64,000 bases of DNA from Novosphingobium sp. SG751A (GTDB lineage Bacteria > Pseudomonadota > Alphaproteobacteria > Sphingomonadales > Sphingomonadaceae), in assembly GCF_013149295.1 (NCBI RefSeq), contig NZ_JABGCB010000005.1, positions 124,001-188,000 on the forward strand, written 5' to 3'. The notes under the pieces are model-generated. The model ran no database searches, was not told the origin of the DNA, and was given only the letters and a program-made list of their open reading frames with translations. Shown piece after piece: positions 52,594 to 61,817 of this stretch. Each line of letters begins with the position of its first letter. Position 1 is the first letter of the stretch. The translations under genes were made by a program, and so were the position numbers.

Positions 52594-53790
52594 TTGCCTG
52601 TGCTGAACAAGACAGTGACTTGGGGACTTGGAGCCATCGCCGCGGCCTATGCGGTGGTGGCTCTGGCGGCCGGCGCGGATCGGGGGGCGGTGAACACCTC
52701 CGCTCTGGCCGGGGTTCTGCCTTCCGCATTGGCCCCCAACGCACGCATGGCACAGGTAAGGGACGCCCTTGCACGCCGTGATGGGCCCGCCGCGGTCAAG
52801 CTGGCGCGCGCTTCGATCCTTGATGCTCCGCTCGATGCCCGGCGGCTCAGCGCCTATGGGGTGGCGCTGGGGCTGACAGGAAATTCGGCCAAGGGCTATG
52901 ATGCTTTCCTGCTGGCCGGTCAGATGGGCTGGCGCGATCCGGCCACGCAGATCTTCTGGATGCAGGCCGCGCTCGATCTGGGCGATGCGCCGGTGGCGGC
53001 GATGCGGCTTGACGGCTTGTTGCGTACCCGGCCGCAGATGGCCGATCAGGCCGAGCTGACCGGTGCGTTTGACACCAATGCGAATTTTGGCGACGCGCTG
53101 ATCGCGCGGATGCAGGCCAAGCCTGAATGGATCAGCGCCTATGTCGGCAGCACCCGCCTGCTGGAGGGGGACAGGCTGAACAGCCGTGTGGCCCTGTTGG
53201 AGCGGATGGCCGGGACCGGGCTGAAGGTGGGCTGTGAGCAGATCGCGCAGGTGGTTGATCCTCTGACGCGGCGGGGCATGTTCGATGCGGCCTTTGGCCT
53301 GTGGCGCAGCCATTGCGATGATCGACCTGCGGGGCTCATCATGGACGGCGAATTTGCCGCCTATAATCCGGCCTATGAGGAAACGCTGCCGTTCCGCTGG
53401 CGGGTTCCGGCTTCGGGCGATCTCAACGTTTCGGAAGAGCCGCAGAAGTCGGGCGGCAAATTGCTGGAAATGCGCAATGTTTCGCCCACTCCGATGGTCG
53501 CCGCCAGCCAGTTGGCGATGATCGGCGGGGGGCAATATCGGTTGACCTGGCTGGCGCGCGATACAACCGGGCGGGCCTCGGTCTCGATGGTGCCGCGCCT
53601 GTGGTGCGCCGATGCCAAGCAGGTTGACGCGCAGGATCGGACCCTGTTGCCTGACGGCCGCTGGCAGGCCGTCTTTAAAGTATCGGATCAGAGCTGTTCG
53701 GCGTGGAGCCTCCAGTTCACTTTGCAGCCTACCAGCTATCCTGTCACTTTCGGATCGGTGACGATGGCGCGGGATGGCGTCGGGCGATAG
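52594..53790 (+). CDS. TPR-like secreted protein of the EPS cluster, unknown
   Basis: A 398-residue protein starting at TTG 52594, six bases after AGGGGA. The N-terminus has a signal-type hydrophobic segment (TWGLGAIAAAYAVVALAAGA). Residues about 50-240 are helical with TPR-like periodicity (Ala/Leu/Arg patterns such as RLSAYGVALGLTGNSAKGYDAF). From about 250 on it is beta-rich with aromatic residues (LPFRWRVPASGDLNVS, QYRLTWLARDT, and Cys in RLWCADAK and DQSCSAWS), resembling a carbohydrate-binding-like sandwich. It is probably a periplasmic or cell-surface accessory factor of polysaccharide assembly. I know no named homologue. Confidence 0.7.
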   Translation: MPVLNKTVTWGLGAIAAAYAVVALAAGADRGAVNTSALAGVLPSALAPNARMAQVRDALARRDGPAAVKLARASILDAPLDARRLSAYGVALGLTGNSAKGYDAFLLAGQMGWRDPATQIFWMQAALDLGDAPVAAMRLDGLLRTRPQMADQAELTGAFDTNANFGDALIARMQAKPEWISAYVGSTRLLEGDRLNSRVALLERMAGTGLKVGCEQIAQVVDPLTRRGMFDAAFGLWRSHCDDRPAGLIMDGEFAAYNPAYEETLPFRWRVPASGDLNVSEEPQKSGGKLLEMRNVSPTPMVAASQLAMIGGGQYRLTWLARDTTGRASVSMVPRLWCADAKQVDAQDRTLLPDGRWQAVFKVSDQSCSAWSLQFTLQPTSYPVTFGSVTMARDGVGR

Positions 53791-53986
53791 GTTCATCGCC
53801 CGCTAATTGCCCGTGGGGCATGGAACAATGCGTCGACCCGAAGGGACCGGGGAGACCGTTTTTTCGCGCCCTGATGACGGGTTCAGTCTGGGTCAGGCCG
53901 ATGATGCGGCATCGCGAAACGGGGCGATGGCGTTTTTCGGTCCGACCTGTTTTGTCCACTCAGGCACGGCGTAAATTGGGGGCGAT

Positions 53987-55117
53987 ATGCGCAAGGATCG
54001 CTTGAAGAGATTAGCATTGGTCTGGAGCCAGTTTGCCGCCTACCATGTGGATCGCTGCGAGGCGGTGGGCATGGCGACGGCGGGCCGGGCGCAGGTGCTG
54101 GCAGTGGAGGTGGCCACCTCTTCGAAGCTCTATGCCTGGGAGGCATCGGGCGGGATCGCCCATGCCGAAAAGCTGACCTTGTTCGATGGCTGCCAATATG
54201 AAGACGTGTCGCCCTGGCGGCGCTTTCGCAAGCTGTTTGCCACGCTTGCGGGCTGCGATGTGGCCTATATCGGCATCGGTTATCATGAACCGGAGATCGT
54301 ACCGCTGGTCTGGCTGCTGCGCCTTTTTGGCGTGCGGGTGATCCTGATGCTCGATTCGAAATTCGACGATTCCCCCCGCAAGAGCTGGTTTGAATTTCTC
54401 AAGTCGCTGGGGCTGGCGGCCTATAGCGGGGCAATTGTCGCTGGTAAACGCCACTTTGACTATATTCGGTTTTTGGGTTTCAAACGGCGAATGGTACTTC
54501 CCGGATACGATTGTGTTGGGGTCGATCGTATCCGAAAATGCCTGACACCAGAAGATGTCAGCCGATCTTGGGATGATCGGGACTTCTTATTTGTGGGGCG
54601 TTTCGTCGAAAAGAAGAATTTGACGACGCTGATCGACGCTTATGCGCTGTATCACGCGCAGGCGGGCGACAAAGCGCGGCGTCTTGTGTTGATGGGCGAC
54701 GGGCCGTTGCGCGATGAAATCGAACGAAAAATCGCAAACATGGGATTAGGGCATAAAATTATCATAATAGGGTTTATGCCTAGCCAAACCGTAGTAAAAG
54801 CTATGGCAGGAGCTCTAGCTTTGCTTCTTGTCAGCCATGAGGAACAGTGGGGGCTGGTCATCAATGAAGCGGTTGCGGTCGGTTTGCCGGTGATTGCATC
54901 ATCCACTTGCGGGGCAACCGATCTGTTGGTTCGCAATCTGGTGAATGGCTATGTGGTCGATTGCGCTTCGGTCGAAGGCATCGCTTCGGCCATGACGCGA
55001 ATGACCCGTTCTCAGGGCGAGTGGCAAACCATGTCCGAGGAATCGACAAAACTGGCCCACCTTGGGGATGCCAGTTTTTTTGCTCAGTCGGTCATGCAGA
55101 TCGCGACGGTAACTTAA
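53987..55117 (+). CDS. GT4-type glycosyltransferase 1
   Basis: A 376-residue enzyme with the GT-B fold of family 4. The C-terminal domain has FVGRFVEKKNLTTLIDAYAL and EEQWGLVINEAVAVGLPVIASSTCGATDLL, containing the EX7E motif region. The N-terminal domain begins LALVWSQFAAYHVDRCEAVG. The next gene (55157-56338) is a close paralogue: WAQFSSYHVDRC, GRFVPKKNL, EEQWGLVVNEALAFGAP. It adds one sugar to the lipid-linked repeat unit from a nucleotide donor, with donor and acceptor unknown. Bases about 54440-54600 and 54720-54840 are clearly lower in G+C than the rest and use A/T-ending codons, pointing to a mosaic or recombined segment. Confidence 0.88.
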   Translation: MRKDRLKRLALVWSQFAAYHVDRCEAVGMATAGRAQVLAVEVATSSKLYAWEASGGIAHAEKLTLFDGCQYEDVSPWRRFRKLFATLAGCDVAYIGIGYHEPEIVPLVWLLRLFGVRVILMLDSKFDDSPRKSWFEFLKSLGLAAYSGAIVAGKRHFDYIRFLGFKRRMVLPGYDCVGVDRIRKCLTPEDVSRSWDDRDFLFVGRFVEKKNLTTLIDAYALYHAQAGDKARRLVLMGDGPLRDEIERKIANMGLGHKIIIIGFMPSQTVVKAMAGALALLLVSHEEQWGLVINEAVAVGLPVIASSTCGATDLLVRNLVNGYVVDCASVEGIASAMTRMTRSQGEWQTMSEESTKLAHLGDASFFAQSVMQIATVT

Positions 55118-55156
55118 AGCATCGGCCAGCGTGCCCCGAAATAATTGAGGCGATTT

Positions 55157-56338
55157 GTGCATTCTATCGGATTTCTCTGGGCCCAGTTCTCGTCCTATCA
55201 TGTCGACCGCTGTGTGGCGGCGGCCCATCGTCTGGCGGGGCGGACGCATGTCTATGCGGTTCAGGTCTGCACGAAATCGCATCTTTATAAATGGGAACCG
55301 TTCAAGGATGTGGCCGGGGCCACCACGGTGACGCTGTTTCCCGACACGGTTTATGAATCGATCACCCCCTGGGCGCGTTTCTGGAAACAGTATCACGCGC
55401 TGCGCCGCTGCAAGACGGTGTTTATCGGCGTCGCCTACAGCGAGCCCGAGATCCTGCCGCTGGTGGTGCTGCTGCGCCTTTCGGGCGTGCGCGTCATCAT
55501 GATGAGCGCGACCAAATATGACGATTTTTCCCGCTCAGCCTGGGTCGAACTGATCAAGGGCGCGCTGCTATCGGTCTATCAGGGGGCGATTGTCGGCGGG
55601 CGGCGCCAGATGGAATATCTGCGCTTTCTGGGCTTTCGCAAGCGGCCGGTGCTGACCGGTTATAATGCGGTCGGACTGGACCGCGTGCGCGAACAGGGGC
55701 TGGCTTTTCTGCCGCCCGAAGGCGTGGCCTTTCGCGATCGCCCGTTCATTTATGTGGGCCGCTTTGTGCCCAAGAAGAACCTGAACGTGCTGCTCGAAGG
55801 TTTTGCGCAATATGTGGCGCGGGTGGGCCGCGAACAGGCGCATAAGCTGGTGATGGTGGGTTCGGGCCCGCTCGAAGGGGCGCTGCGCGAACAGATCGCG
55901 GCGGCGGGGATCGAGGATCTGGTCGAATTTCCCGGCTTTCTGACCGCGCCGCAGGTGGCGGGCGAACTGGCGCGCTGTCTTGCGCTGGTGCTGGTCAGCA
56001 CCGAGGAGCAATGGGGTTTGGTGGTCAATGAGGCGCTCGCGTTTGGCGCGCCCATGCTCACCTCCTCGCCGGTCGGGTCGAATGACGCGCTGACGCGCAA
56101 TCTGGTGAACGGCTATATCGTCGAGCCGGAATCGGCCGACGGGATCGGTCGCGCGCTGGGCCAGCTTTCGGCCGATGAGGAATCGTGGAACGCGATGCGC
56201 GAGGAATCGCTCAAGCGCCGCTGGATGGGCGATTCAGAGCGTTTTGCCGATGCTGTCGAAGTGATGCTCTATCCCGACGCCGCCGAGGCGCGCGAGCGGG
56301 TGATGCGCTTCATGCAGGAAATGGGCGCGGACGTTTAA
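55157..56338 (+). CDS. GT4-type glycosyltransferase 2
   Basis: A 393-residue paralogue of the preceding gene. GTG 55157 has GAGG six bases upstream; a TTG at 55145 has no ribosome site. GT-B fold: N-terminal LWAQFSSYHVDRC and C-terminal FIYVGRFVPKKNLNVLLEGF, then SGPLEGALREQIAAAG and STEEQWGLVVNEALAFGAPML. The two genes differ throughout in GC and codon use, the second being uniformly GC-rich. They probably add different residues of the repeat unit. A 492-base non-coding gap follows (56339-56830); besides a 15-base inverted repeat it shows nothing clear. Confidence 0.88.
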   Translation: MHSIGFLWAQFSSYHVDRCVAAAHRLAGRTHVYAVQVCTKSHLYKWEPFKDVAGATTVTLFPDTVYESITPWARFWKQYHALRRCKTVFIGVAYSEPEILPLVVLLRLSGVRVIMMSATKYDDFSRSAWVELIKGALLSVYQGAIVGGRRQMEYLRFLGFRKRPVLTGYNAVGLDRVREQGLAFLPPEGVAFRDRPFIYVGRFVPKKNLNVLLEGFAQYVARVGREQAHKLVMVGSGPLEGALREQIAAAGIEDLVEFPGFLTAPQVAGELARCLALVLVSTEEQWGLVVNEALAFGAPMLTSSPVGSNDALTRNLVNGYIVEPESADGIGRALGQLSADEESWNAMREESLKRRWMGDSERFADAVEVMLYPDAAEARERVMRFMQEMGADV

Positions 56339-56741
56339 GGGCCGGAAGCCCGGCTTAGGGCGGTGGCGGAGGCATTTTCGCCCGTTTCCGGCGAAAATGC
56401 GCGGCGCCATCCCCTAATGCGCGGTCAAGGCGCGCATCCGAACCGATTGCTTAACAGTCTATTTTCCGAATCCGACCAATCCTCCGGTCGCCGCGCTCCT
56501 TTGCGCCCCGAAGAGACGTGCGCGCCACATGGTTGATACGGCGTGCTTTTGCCTGTTGCGGACAATGGGCTTTACCGAACATTAGCTGAATAAGCCGATG
56601 ATGTTGCTAAAATTAATCTAAAATCGGGACGACAATCTACACCGATCTGGCTGCTTCTTTGTTCCGGGTTTTCCTCCCGCCGGGTGTAACCTGACGGCGC
56701 AGTGTAAGGAAAACAGGATCGGATCACCTGCTTCACGCGCC

Positions 56742-56791
56742 CGCACCCCACACTCGTCCCACGCGAATGCGCGGCGCGAGTGTGGGGTGCG
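56742..56791. repeat. 15-base perfect inverted repeat before the type I secretion genes
   Basis: CGCACCCCACACTCG (56742-56756) and CGAGTGTGGGGTGCG (56777-56791) pair perfectly around 20 bases. It ends 39 bases before the ABC transporter start and may be an operator or a transcript-leader hairpin; no T-run follows. Confidence 0.7.
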
Positions 56792-56830
56792 TATGTGCGG
56801 CGGGCGAACGTACAAGGGCAGCTTGTTGAA

Positions 56831-58657
56831 ATGTCCACGACTATCATAACCGGGACGCGCGCGGTCGTGTCGCGTTTTCGCAATGCCTTCTGGGCGGTTG
56901 CCTTATTGAGCGCGGTGCTCAACGTGCTGATGCTGGGCGGCTCCATCTACATGATGATGGTCTATGACTCGGTCTTGCCCAGCCACAGCCTGCCCACGCT
57001 GTTCGGCCTGTTTGTGATGATCGTGATCGTCTATATTTTTCAGGCGCTGTTCGACCGTATGCGGCAGCGGATGCTCAGCGATATCGGCGAGACGCTGGAC
57101 CGCGAACTGGCGCCTCATGTGCAATATGTGATGTCCGAAACGGTGCTGCGCGGCGGACGGCGCGCAGGCGACGGCCTCATCGCGATGCGCGATCTGGATT
57201 CGGTGCGCAGCTGGCTTTCGGGCAGCGGGCCGGCCGCCCTGATCGACTTGCCGTGGATATTGCTGTTCCTGATCGTGGTGGCCTTTTTGCACCCGCTGCT
57301 GATGGTGACCACGCTGGTGGGGGCGATCATCATGCTGGGGCTGACCTGGCTGACCGATGCGACCACGCGCAAGCCGATGCAGAAGCTCTCGCAGATCGTG
57401 TCGATCCGCAACGAACTGGCCGAAAACAATCTGCGCCATGTTGAAATGCTGGTGGCGCTGGGGATGCGGCAACGGATGCAGGATCGTTGGGCGCAGGTGA
57501 ACCGCTACTATCTGTCGGCCAACGCGCATCTGTCCAATTCCAGCGGGACCATCGGCGGGATCAGCAAGACGTTCCGCATGCTGCTGCAATCCATCCTGCT
57601 GACGGTGGGGGCGCTGCTGGTGCTGGACGGCAAGGCCAGCGGGGGCATCATCTTTGCAGGCAATATGCTGTGCGGGCGGGCGCTGGCGCCGATTGATTCG
57701 GCCATTGCGCAATGGCGATCCTTTGCCGCCGCGCGCAGCGGATGGGCCCGGCTGCAACTGCTGTTCGAGAAAGTCCCCCCCGCCGAGGAAGCCGGGGTGA
57801 TCCTGCCGCCGCCGACCAAGTCTCTGGCCCTGCAACAGGTTTTCGCCGCGCCGCAGGGTACGCAGACGCTGACGCTGAGCGGGATCAATTTTACGCTCAA
57901 GGCGGGCGAGGCGTTGGGCGTGATCGGGCCGAGCGCTTCGGGCAAGACAACGCTGGCGCGGGTGATGACCGGGGTGTGGCAACCGGTGCGCGGCGCGGTG
58001 CGGCTCGACGGCGCCACGCTGGACCAATGGGACCGCGAAAGGCTGGGCTCCTTCATCGGCTATCTGCCCCAATCCGTGGAATTGATGGAGGGGACCGTTG
58101 CCGAAAATATCGCCCGTTTCGATCCCGATCTCGACAGCACCAAGGTGATCGCCGCCGCGCGGGCCGCCGGGGTGCATGAACTCATCATCCGTTTGCCCAA
58201 CGGCTATGAAACCGATGTGGGCAGCGAGGGGGCGGGACTTTCCGCAGGACAGCGTCAGCGTATCGGTCTGGCCCGGGCGCTTTATGACGATCCGTTTCTG
58301 GTCGTGCTGGACGAGCCCAATTCGAATCTGGACGGCGATGGCGAGGCCGCGCTGGGCCATGCCATCGCCGGGGTGCGCGCGCGCGGCGGCATTGCCGTGG
58401 TCATCGCCCATCGCCCCTCGGCCCTGGCGCAGGTCAGCCATGTGCTGTTCATGCGCGAAGGGCGGGCCGAACAATTCGGCCTGCGCGACGAGGTGCTGCG
58501 CGCCGTCAGCCGCCAGCCCGAAAGGGTGACCAATGGCAAGACCCCCGCGCCCAAGCCCGATGAAACGCTTGCCGCCACCGGCGATGGCAAACCGGATGAG
58601 AGCGCCAAGGATCCCGCGCTGAACAATGAAAATGACGTCAACGGGCAGGAGGTCTGA
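56831..58657 (+). CDS. type I secretion system ABC transporter (PrtD/AtrD-like)
   Basis: A 608-residue half-transporter. Residues about 20-300 hold six membrane segments; the ATPase has Walker A GPSASGKTT, signature GLSAGQRQRIGLARAL, and Walker B FLVVLDEPNSNLD. No N-terminal C39 peptidase domain is present, so it exports substrates with C-terminal signals (RTX-type proteins, proteases, lipases). ATG 56831 is taken; the ribosome site is weak. The last 50 residues form an acidic, Pro/Lys-rich tail. Sphingan clusters carry the related atrD/atrB pair, so the position inside the EPS island is expected. No RTX substrate gene is in the window. Confidence 0.92.
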   Translation: MSTTIITGTRAVVSRFRNAFWAVALLSAVLNVLMLGGSIYMMMVYDSVLPSHSLPTLFGLFVMIVIVYIFQALFDRMRQRMLSDIGETLDRELAPHVQYVMSETVLRGGRRAGDGLIAMRDLDSVRSWLSGSGPAALIDLPWILLFLIVVAFLHPLLMVTTLVGAIIMLGLTWLTDATTRKPMQKLSQIVSIRNELAENNLRHVEMLVALGMRQRMQDRWAQVNRYYLSANAHLSNSSGTIGGISKTFRMLLQSILLTVGALLVLDGKASGGIIFAGNMLCGRALAPIDSAIAQWRSFAAARSGWARLQLLFEKVPPAEEAGVILPPPTKSLALQQVFAAPQGTQTLTLSGINFTLKAGEALGVIGPSASGKTTLARVMTGVWQPVRGAVRLDGATLDQWDRERLGSFIGYLPQSVELMEGTVAENIARFDPDLDSTKVIAAARAAGVHELIIRLPNGYETDVGSEGAGLSAGQRQRIGLARALYDDPFLVVLDEPNSNLDGDGEAALGHAIAGVRARGGIAVVIAHRPSALAQVSHVLFMREGRAEQFGLRDEVLRAVSRQPERVTNGKTPAPKPDETLAATGDGKPDESAKDPALNNENDVNGQEV

Positions 58658-58661
58658 TCCC

Positions 58662-60005
58662 ATGTCCAGCAATCTTCCCGCCAGCCTGATCGAAATCAGT
58701 TCGGCCATCGATCCGCGCAGCCCAGAGGACCGGTTGCAATACCGTATTCGTGAGGCCTATCTGGTGCTGGCCGCGCTGGTCGTGCTGGTCGTCATCGGCT
58801 TTGTGCTTGTGCCCATCGGCGGGGCCGTCGTCGCCTCCGGGCAGGTCGGGGTGGAATCGCGGGTAAAGCGCATTGCCCACCCCAGCGGCGGCATCGTTTC
58901 CGAATTGCTGGTCCATAATGGCGATGTGGTGCGCGAGGGGCAGGTGCTGCTCCGGCTGGACAATGTGGTCAGCGGCGCGACCAACGAGCTTTCGGGCCTG
59001 ACCGTGGTGCAGATGCAGGCGCAGCGCGCGCGTCTGGATGCCGAGAGGATGGGCTTTTCCTCGATCCGCTTCCCCGCCGATCTGCTTGCCAGCAAGGACC
59101 CTGCCGCAAGGCAGGCCATGCAGGATGAGGCGCGGCTTTTCGCCACCCGCAATGCCCAGACGGGCCAGTTGGTCGCCCAGTTGCGCGCGCGCGTCGTCCA
59201 ATATGGCAAGCAGATCGTCGGTTATCAGGCGCAGATCAATGCCTTGCGCAAACAGCAGGACCTGATCGCGCCCGAGCGCGAGGGCGTGCGCGAATTGTGG
59301 GACAAAGGGCTGGTCACGATCAACCGCATGAACCAGCTGGAGCGGACCAGCGCCGATATGGAAGGCTCTATCGCCAATCTTCAGGCCCAGATCGCCACAG
59401 TACAGGCGCGCATCGCAGAAACGCAGGAACAGATCATCTCGCAAGGGGCGACGCGCAAGGCCGATGCCGGTTCGCAATTCGCCACCGTCAACAACACGAT
59501 CAACGACCAGCAGATGAAAAGCGTGAGCGCCGCCGAGGCGGAGAAGCGCAGCGTGATCCGCGCGCCCTATGCCGGGGTGGTGGACAAATTGCAGCTGACC
59601 ACGGCGGGCGATGTGGTCAAGCCGGGCGATACGATCATGGAAATCGTGCCCGATGGCGACAAGCTGATCATCGAGGCCATCGTTCAGCCCAATGATATCG
59701 ACCAGTTGAAGGTCGGCCAGCCGACGCGCATCCGCTTTACCGCGTTCAACAGCACGGCAACGCCCGAAATCCACGGCAAGCTGATTTTCGTTGCCGCCGA
59801 ACGCACCAGCAATCCGGATACCAAGCAGAGCTATTTCGAAGTGCGCATCGCCATCGATGCGCATGATCTGAAGAAGAACCCGGGGATGATCCTCAAGCCG
59901 GGGATGCCGGCGGAAGTCTATATCGAAACCGGCAGTCGTTCGATGCTGAGCTACCTGCTCAAGCCGCTGCGCGACCAGTTCGCGCGGGCCTTCCGCGATA
60001 ATTGA
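58662..60005 (+). CDS. HlyD-family type I secretion membrane fusion protein
   Basis: A 447-residue adaptor. AGGAGG lies nine bases before ATG 58662. One membrane segment (LVLAALVVLVVIGFVLVPIGG) near residue 35 is followed by a lipoyl-like half (AHPSGGIVSELLVHNGDVVREG), a long coiled-coil of about 180 residues (LRARVVQYGKQIVGYQAQINALRK), and the C-terminal IRAPYAGVVDKL segment with a beta-barrel part (KLIIEAIVQPNDIDQLKVGQ). It links the ABC protein to the outer-membrane channel. Five bases separate it from the ABC gene; it is followed by the TolC-type gene after 37 bases. All three are one unit. Confidence 0.92.
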   Translation: MSSNLPASLIEISSAIDPRSPEDRLQYRIREAYLVLAALVVLVVIGFVLVPIGGAVVASGQVGVESRVKRIAHPSGGIVSELLVHNGDVVREGQVLLRLDNVVSGATNELSGLTVVQMQAQRARLDAERMGFSSIRFPADLLASKDPAARQAMQDEARLFATRNAQTGQLVAQLRARVVQYGKQIVGYQAQINALRKQQDLIAPEREGVRELWDKGLVTINRMNQLERTSADMEGSIANLQAQIATVQARIAETQEQIISQGATRKADAGSQFATVNNTINDQQMKSVSAAEAEKRSVIRAPYAGVVDKLQLTTAGDVVKPGDTIMEIVPDGDKLIIEAIVQPNDIDQLKVGQPTRIRFTAFNSTATPEIHGKLIFVAAERTSNPDTKQSYFEVRIAIDAHDLKKNPGMILKPGMPAEVYIETGSRSMLSYLLKPLRDQFARAFRDN

Positions 60006-60042
60006 ACCGGGCTCGCCAGAAACGCAGATAGGGGGACAGTCG

Positions 60043-61770
60043 ATGGGTTTCACGCATGACAAGGCAAGGCGATATGGCTGCTGGATCAGCCTTTCGCTGG
60101 TGCTGGCCGGGCCGGCCTTCGCCCAGACAATGGGGGCAGGCGTCAGAACGTCGACCGATCCGGTCATTCCGGCCGTGGCCGCGCAATCCACCGCCGCCCA
60201 GACGCAGCCGTTGAGCGCGACACCGCAGGCCGGGGTGCCTACTGACCCGCGCCTGCCGCTGCCCCGCTTCAAACCGGGCCAGCCCTATACGGCGGCCAAG
60301 GACGCCGGGCCGCCCGGCGCCGTGACCACGCTGGCCGATGCGATCAGTCTCGCCTATCGGGGCAATCCGCGCCTGCTGGCATATCGCGCCACCTTGCGGG
60401 CCACCGACCACAATGTCGGCGCCGCCAAGGCCGCCTACGGCCCCACGCTCAATGTCACGGCATCGCGGGCCTATACCGAGGACCGCTTTGATTACAGCAG
60501 CGGTTTCAAACAGAACCTGTCGGCATGGACCAACACTGTTTCGGCCACGCTGACTCAGACGCTGCTTTCCTTTGGCCGCATCCCCTATTCCGTCGCCACC
60601 GCCGAGGCGCAGGTCAGCTATACGCGCGCGCAATTGCGGCTGGTTGAGGCGGAGGTCACGCTGGCGGTGATTTCCGATTATGTCGATGTGTTGCGCGATG
60701 CGGCATCGGTCACCATCGCGCGGCAGAATCTGGCCATTCTGGAAAAGCAGTTCAGCGAGGACACGATCCGCAGCAGGGTGAAGGAAATCACCCGCGCCGA
60801 TTTGCAACAGGTGGAAACCCGTCTGGCCACCCTGCGCGGCACGCTGGTGCAGGCCGAGGGGCAATTGGCGGTCAGCCAGGCCGATTTCCTGCGCGATGTG
60901 GGCGCCCCGCCCGGAGAGTTGGAGGCGCCTGACGTGCTGCACGTGCCCACCGCTACGCTGGAGGAAGCCTATAGCGTGGCCGATAAGGAAAGCCCGCTGA
61001 TCCGCGCGGCGCAGGAGAAGGAGAAGATCTCGCGCGCGGGGATCGGCACGATCAAGTCGGAATTCCTGCCCCGCGTCGATCTGCAATTGACCGGGGGCTC
61101 GTTCCCCTCTTCGGCCAGCAGCACGCTGGTGCGCTATGAACGCCTGCAAGGGCAGGTCACGCTGACGGTCCCGCTGCTCGACGGCGGCAGCCGGGTGGCT
61201 CGGCTCAGCGCGGCGCAGGAAAACAACCAGTCCGACTGGATGCTGATCGATTATTCGGTGCGCCAGTCGCGCGCCGCCGTGGCCACCGCGTGGGAGCAAC
61301 TGGCATCCTCGCGCGCGGCTTTGTCCTTTTACCTCAGCGCCACCCGCGCGGCCCGCATGGCCTATGAAGGCGCCCAATTGCAGCATCGCGCGGGCGACCG
61401 CACCACGCTGGACGTGCTGGATCTGGCGCGCGATCTGCTGAATGTGGAAAACAATTACAACACCGCGCTGGCCAATGAATATCTGGCGCGGGCCAATCTG
61501 ATTTCGGCGATGGGGCGGCTGGAGGCCGAGCAACTGGTCAAGGACACCGATGCCTATTCGCCCGAGGCGCATTATCGCAAATCGAAGCTGATGGTGCTGC
61601 CCTATCAGTTCACCTCGCTGATCGCGCTCGACGGGCTGGTCATCCCCACACATGACAAGGACCGGCCGTTGGGCGATCCTTCCTTGCTGCAAACCAAGAA
61701 GGCCAAGGTTGATATGCCGCCCGAAACGGCAGCGGTGGCGCTGGACAGCAGCATTTTCGCGCCGCAATAG
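60043..61770 (+). CDS. TolC-family outer-membrane channel of the type I secretion system
   Basis: A 575-residue outer-membrane efflux protein, longer than E. coli TolC by about 80 residues. A signal peptide (YGCWISLSLVLAGPAFA) is followed by a Thr/Ala/Pro-rich extension of about 80 residues, then the two OEP repeats with TLADAISLAYRGNPRLLAYRA and ATRAARMAYEGAQLQHRAGDRTTLDVLDLARDLLNVENNYNTALANEYLARANLI, and a C-terminal tail. Coupled with the ABC and HlyD genes, it completes a type I secretion system. It ends before a strong hairpin at 61780. Confidence 0.92.
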   Translation: MGFTHDKARRYGCWISLSLVLAGPAFAQTMGAGVRTSTDPVIPAVAAQSTAAQTQPLSATPQAGVPTDPRLPLPRFKPGQPYTAAKDAGPPGAVTTLADAISLAYRGNPRLLAYRATLRATDHNVGAAKAAYGPTLNVTASRAYTEDRFDYSSGFKQNLSAWTNTVSATLTQTLLSFGRIPYSVATAEAQVSYTRAQLRLVEAEVTLAVISDYVDVLRDAASVTIARQNLAILEKQFSEDTIRSRVKEITRADLQQVETRLATLRGTLVQAEGQLAVSQADFLRDVGAPPGELEAPDVLHVPTATLEEAYSVADKESPLIRAAQEKEKISRAGIGTIKSEFLPRVDLQLTGGSFPSSASSTLVRYERLQGQVTLTVPLLDGGSRVARLSAAQENNQSDWMLIDYSVRQSRAAVATAWEQLASSRAALSFYLSATRAARMAYEGAQLQHRAGDRTTLDVLDLARDLLNVENNYNTALANEYLARANLISAMGRLEAEQLVKDTDAYSPEAHYRKSKLMVLPYQFTSLIALDGLVIPTHDKDRPLGDPSLLQTKKAKVDMPPETAAVALDSSIFAPQ

Positions 61771-61779
61771 GGCGGGGGG

Positions 61780-61815
61780 CTGCGGCTCCCTCCCGAGAAA
61801 GAGAGGGAGCCGCAG
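61780..61815. terminator. 13-base perfect hairpin between convergent genes
   Basis: CTGCGGCTCCCTC (61780-61792) and GAGGGAGCCGCAG (61803-61815) form a perfect stem between the TolC-type stop and the convergent oxidoreductase stop. There is no T-run, so it may act as a pause or RNA-stability element in either direction. Confidence 0.6.
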
Positions 61816-61817
61816 GA

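Noticed and set aside
50497..53796. A 1099-codon open frame on the minus strand
   Set aside because: It runs antisense through both the kinase and the TPR-like gene, crosses their gap and has the composition of a shadow frame.
56903..61767. Three large minus-strand open frames in the type I secretion region
   Set aside because: All are antisense to the ABC, HlyD and TolC-type genes, which carry complete family motifs.
61780..61815. Possible tRNA-like or CRISPR-like palindrome
   Set aside because: It is a single hairpin without repeat-spacer periodicity or tRNA features; no CRISPR array or tRNA was seen anywhere in the window.
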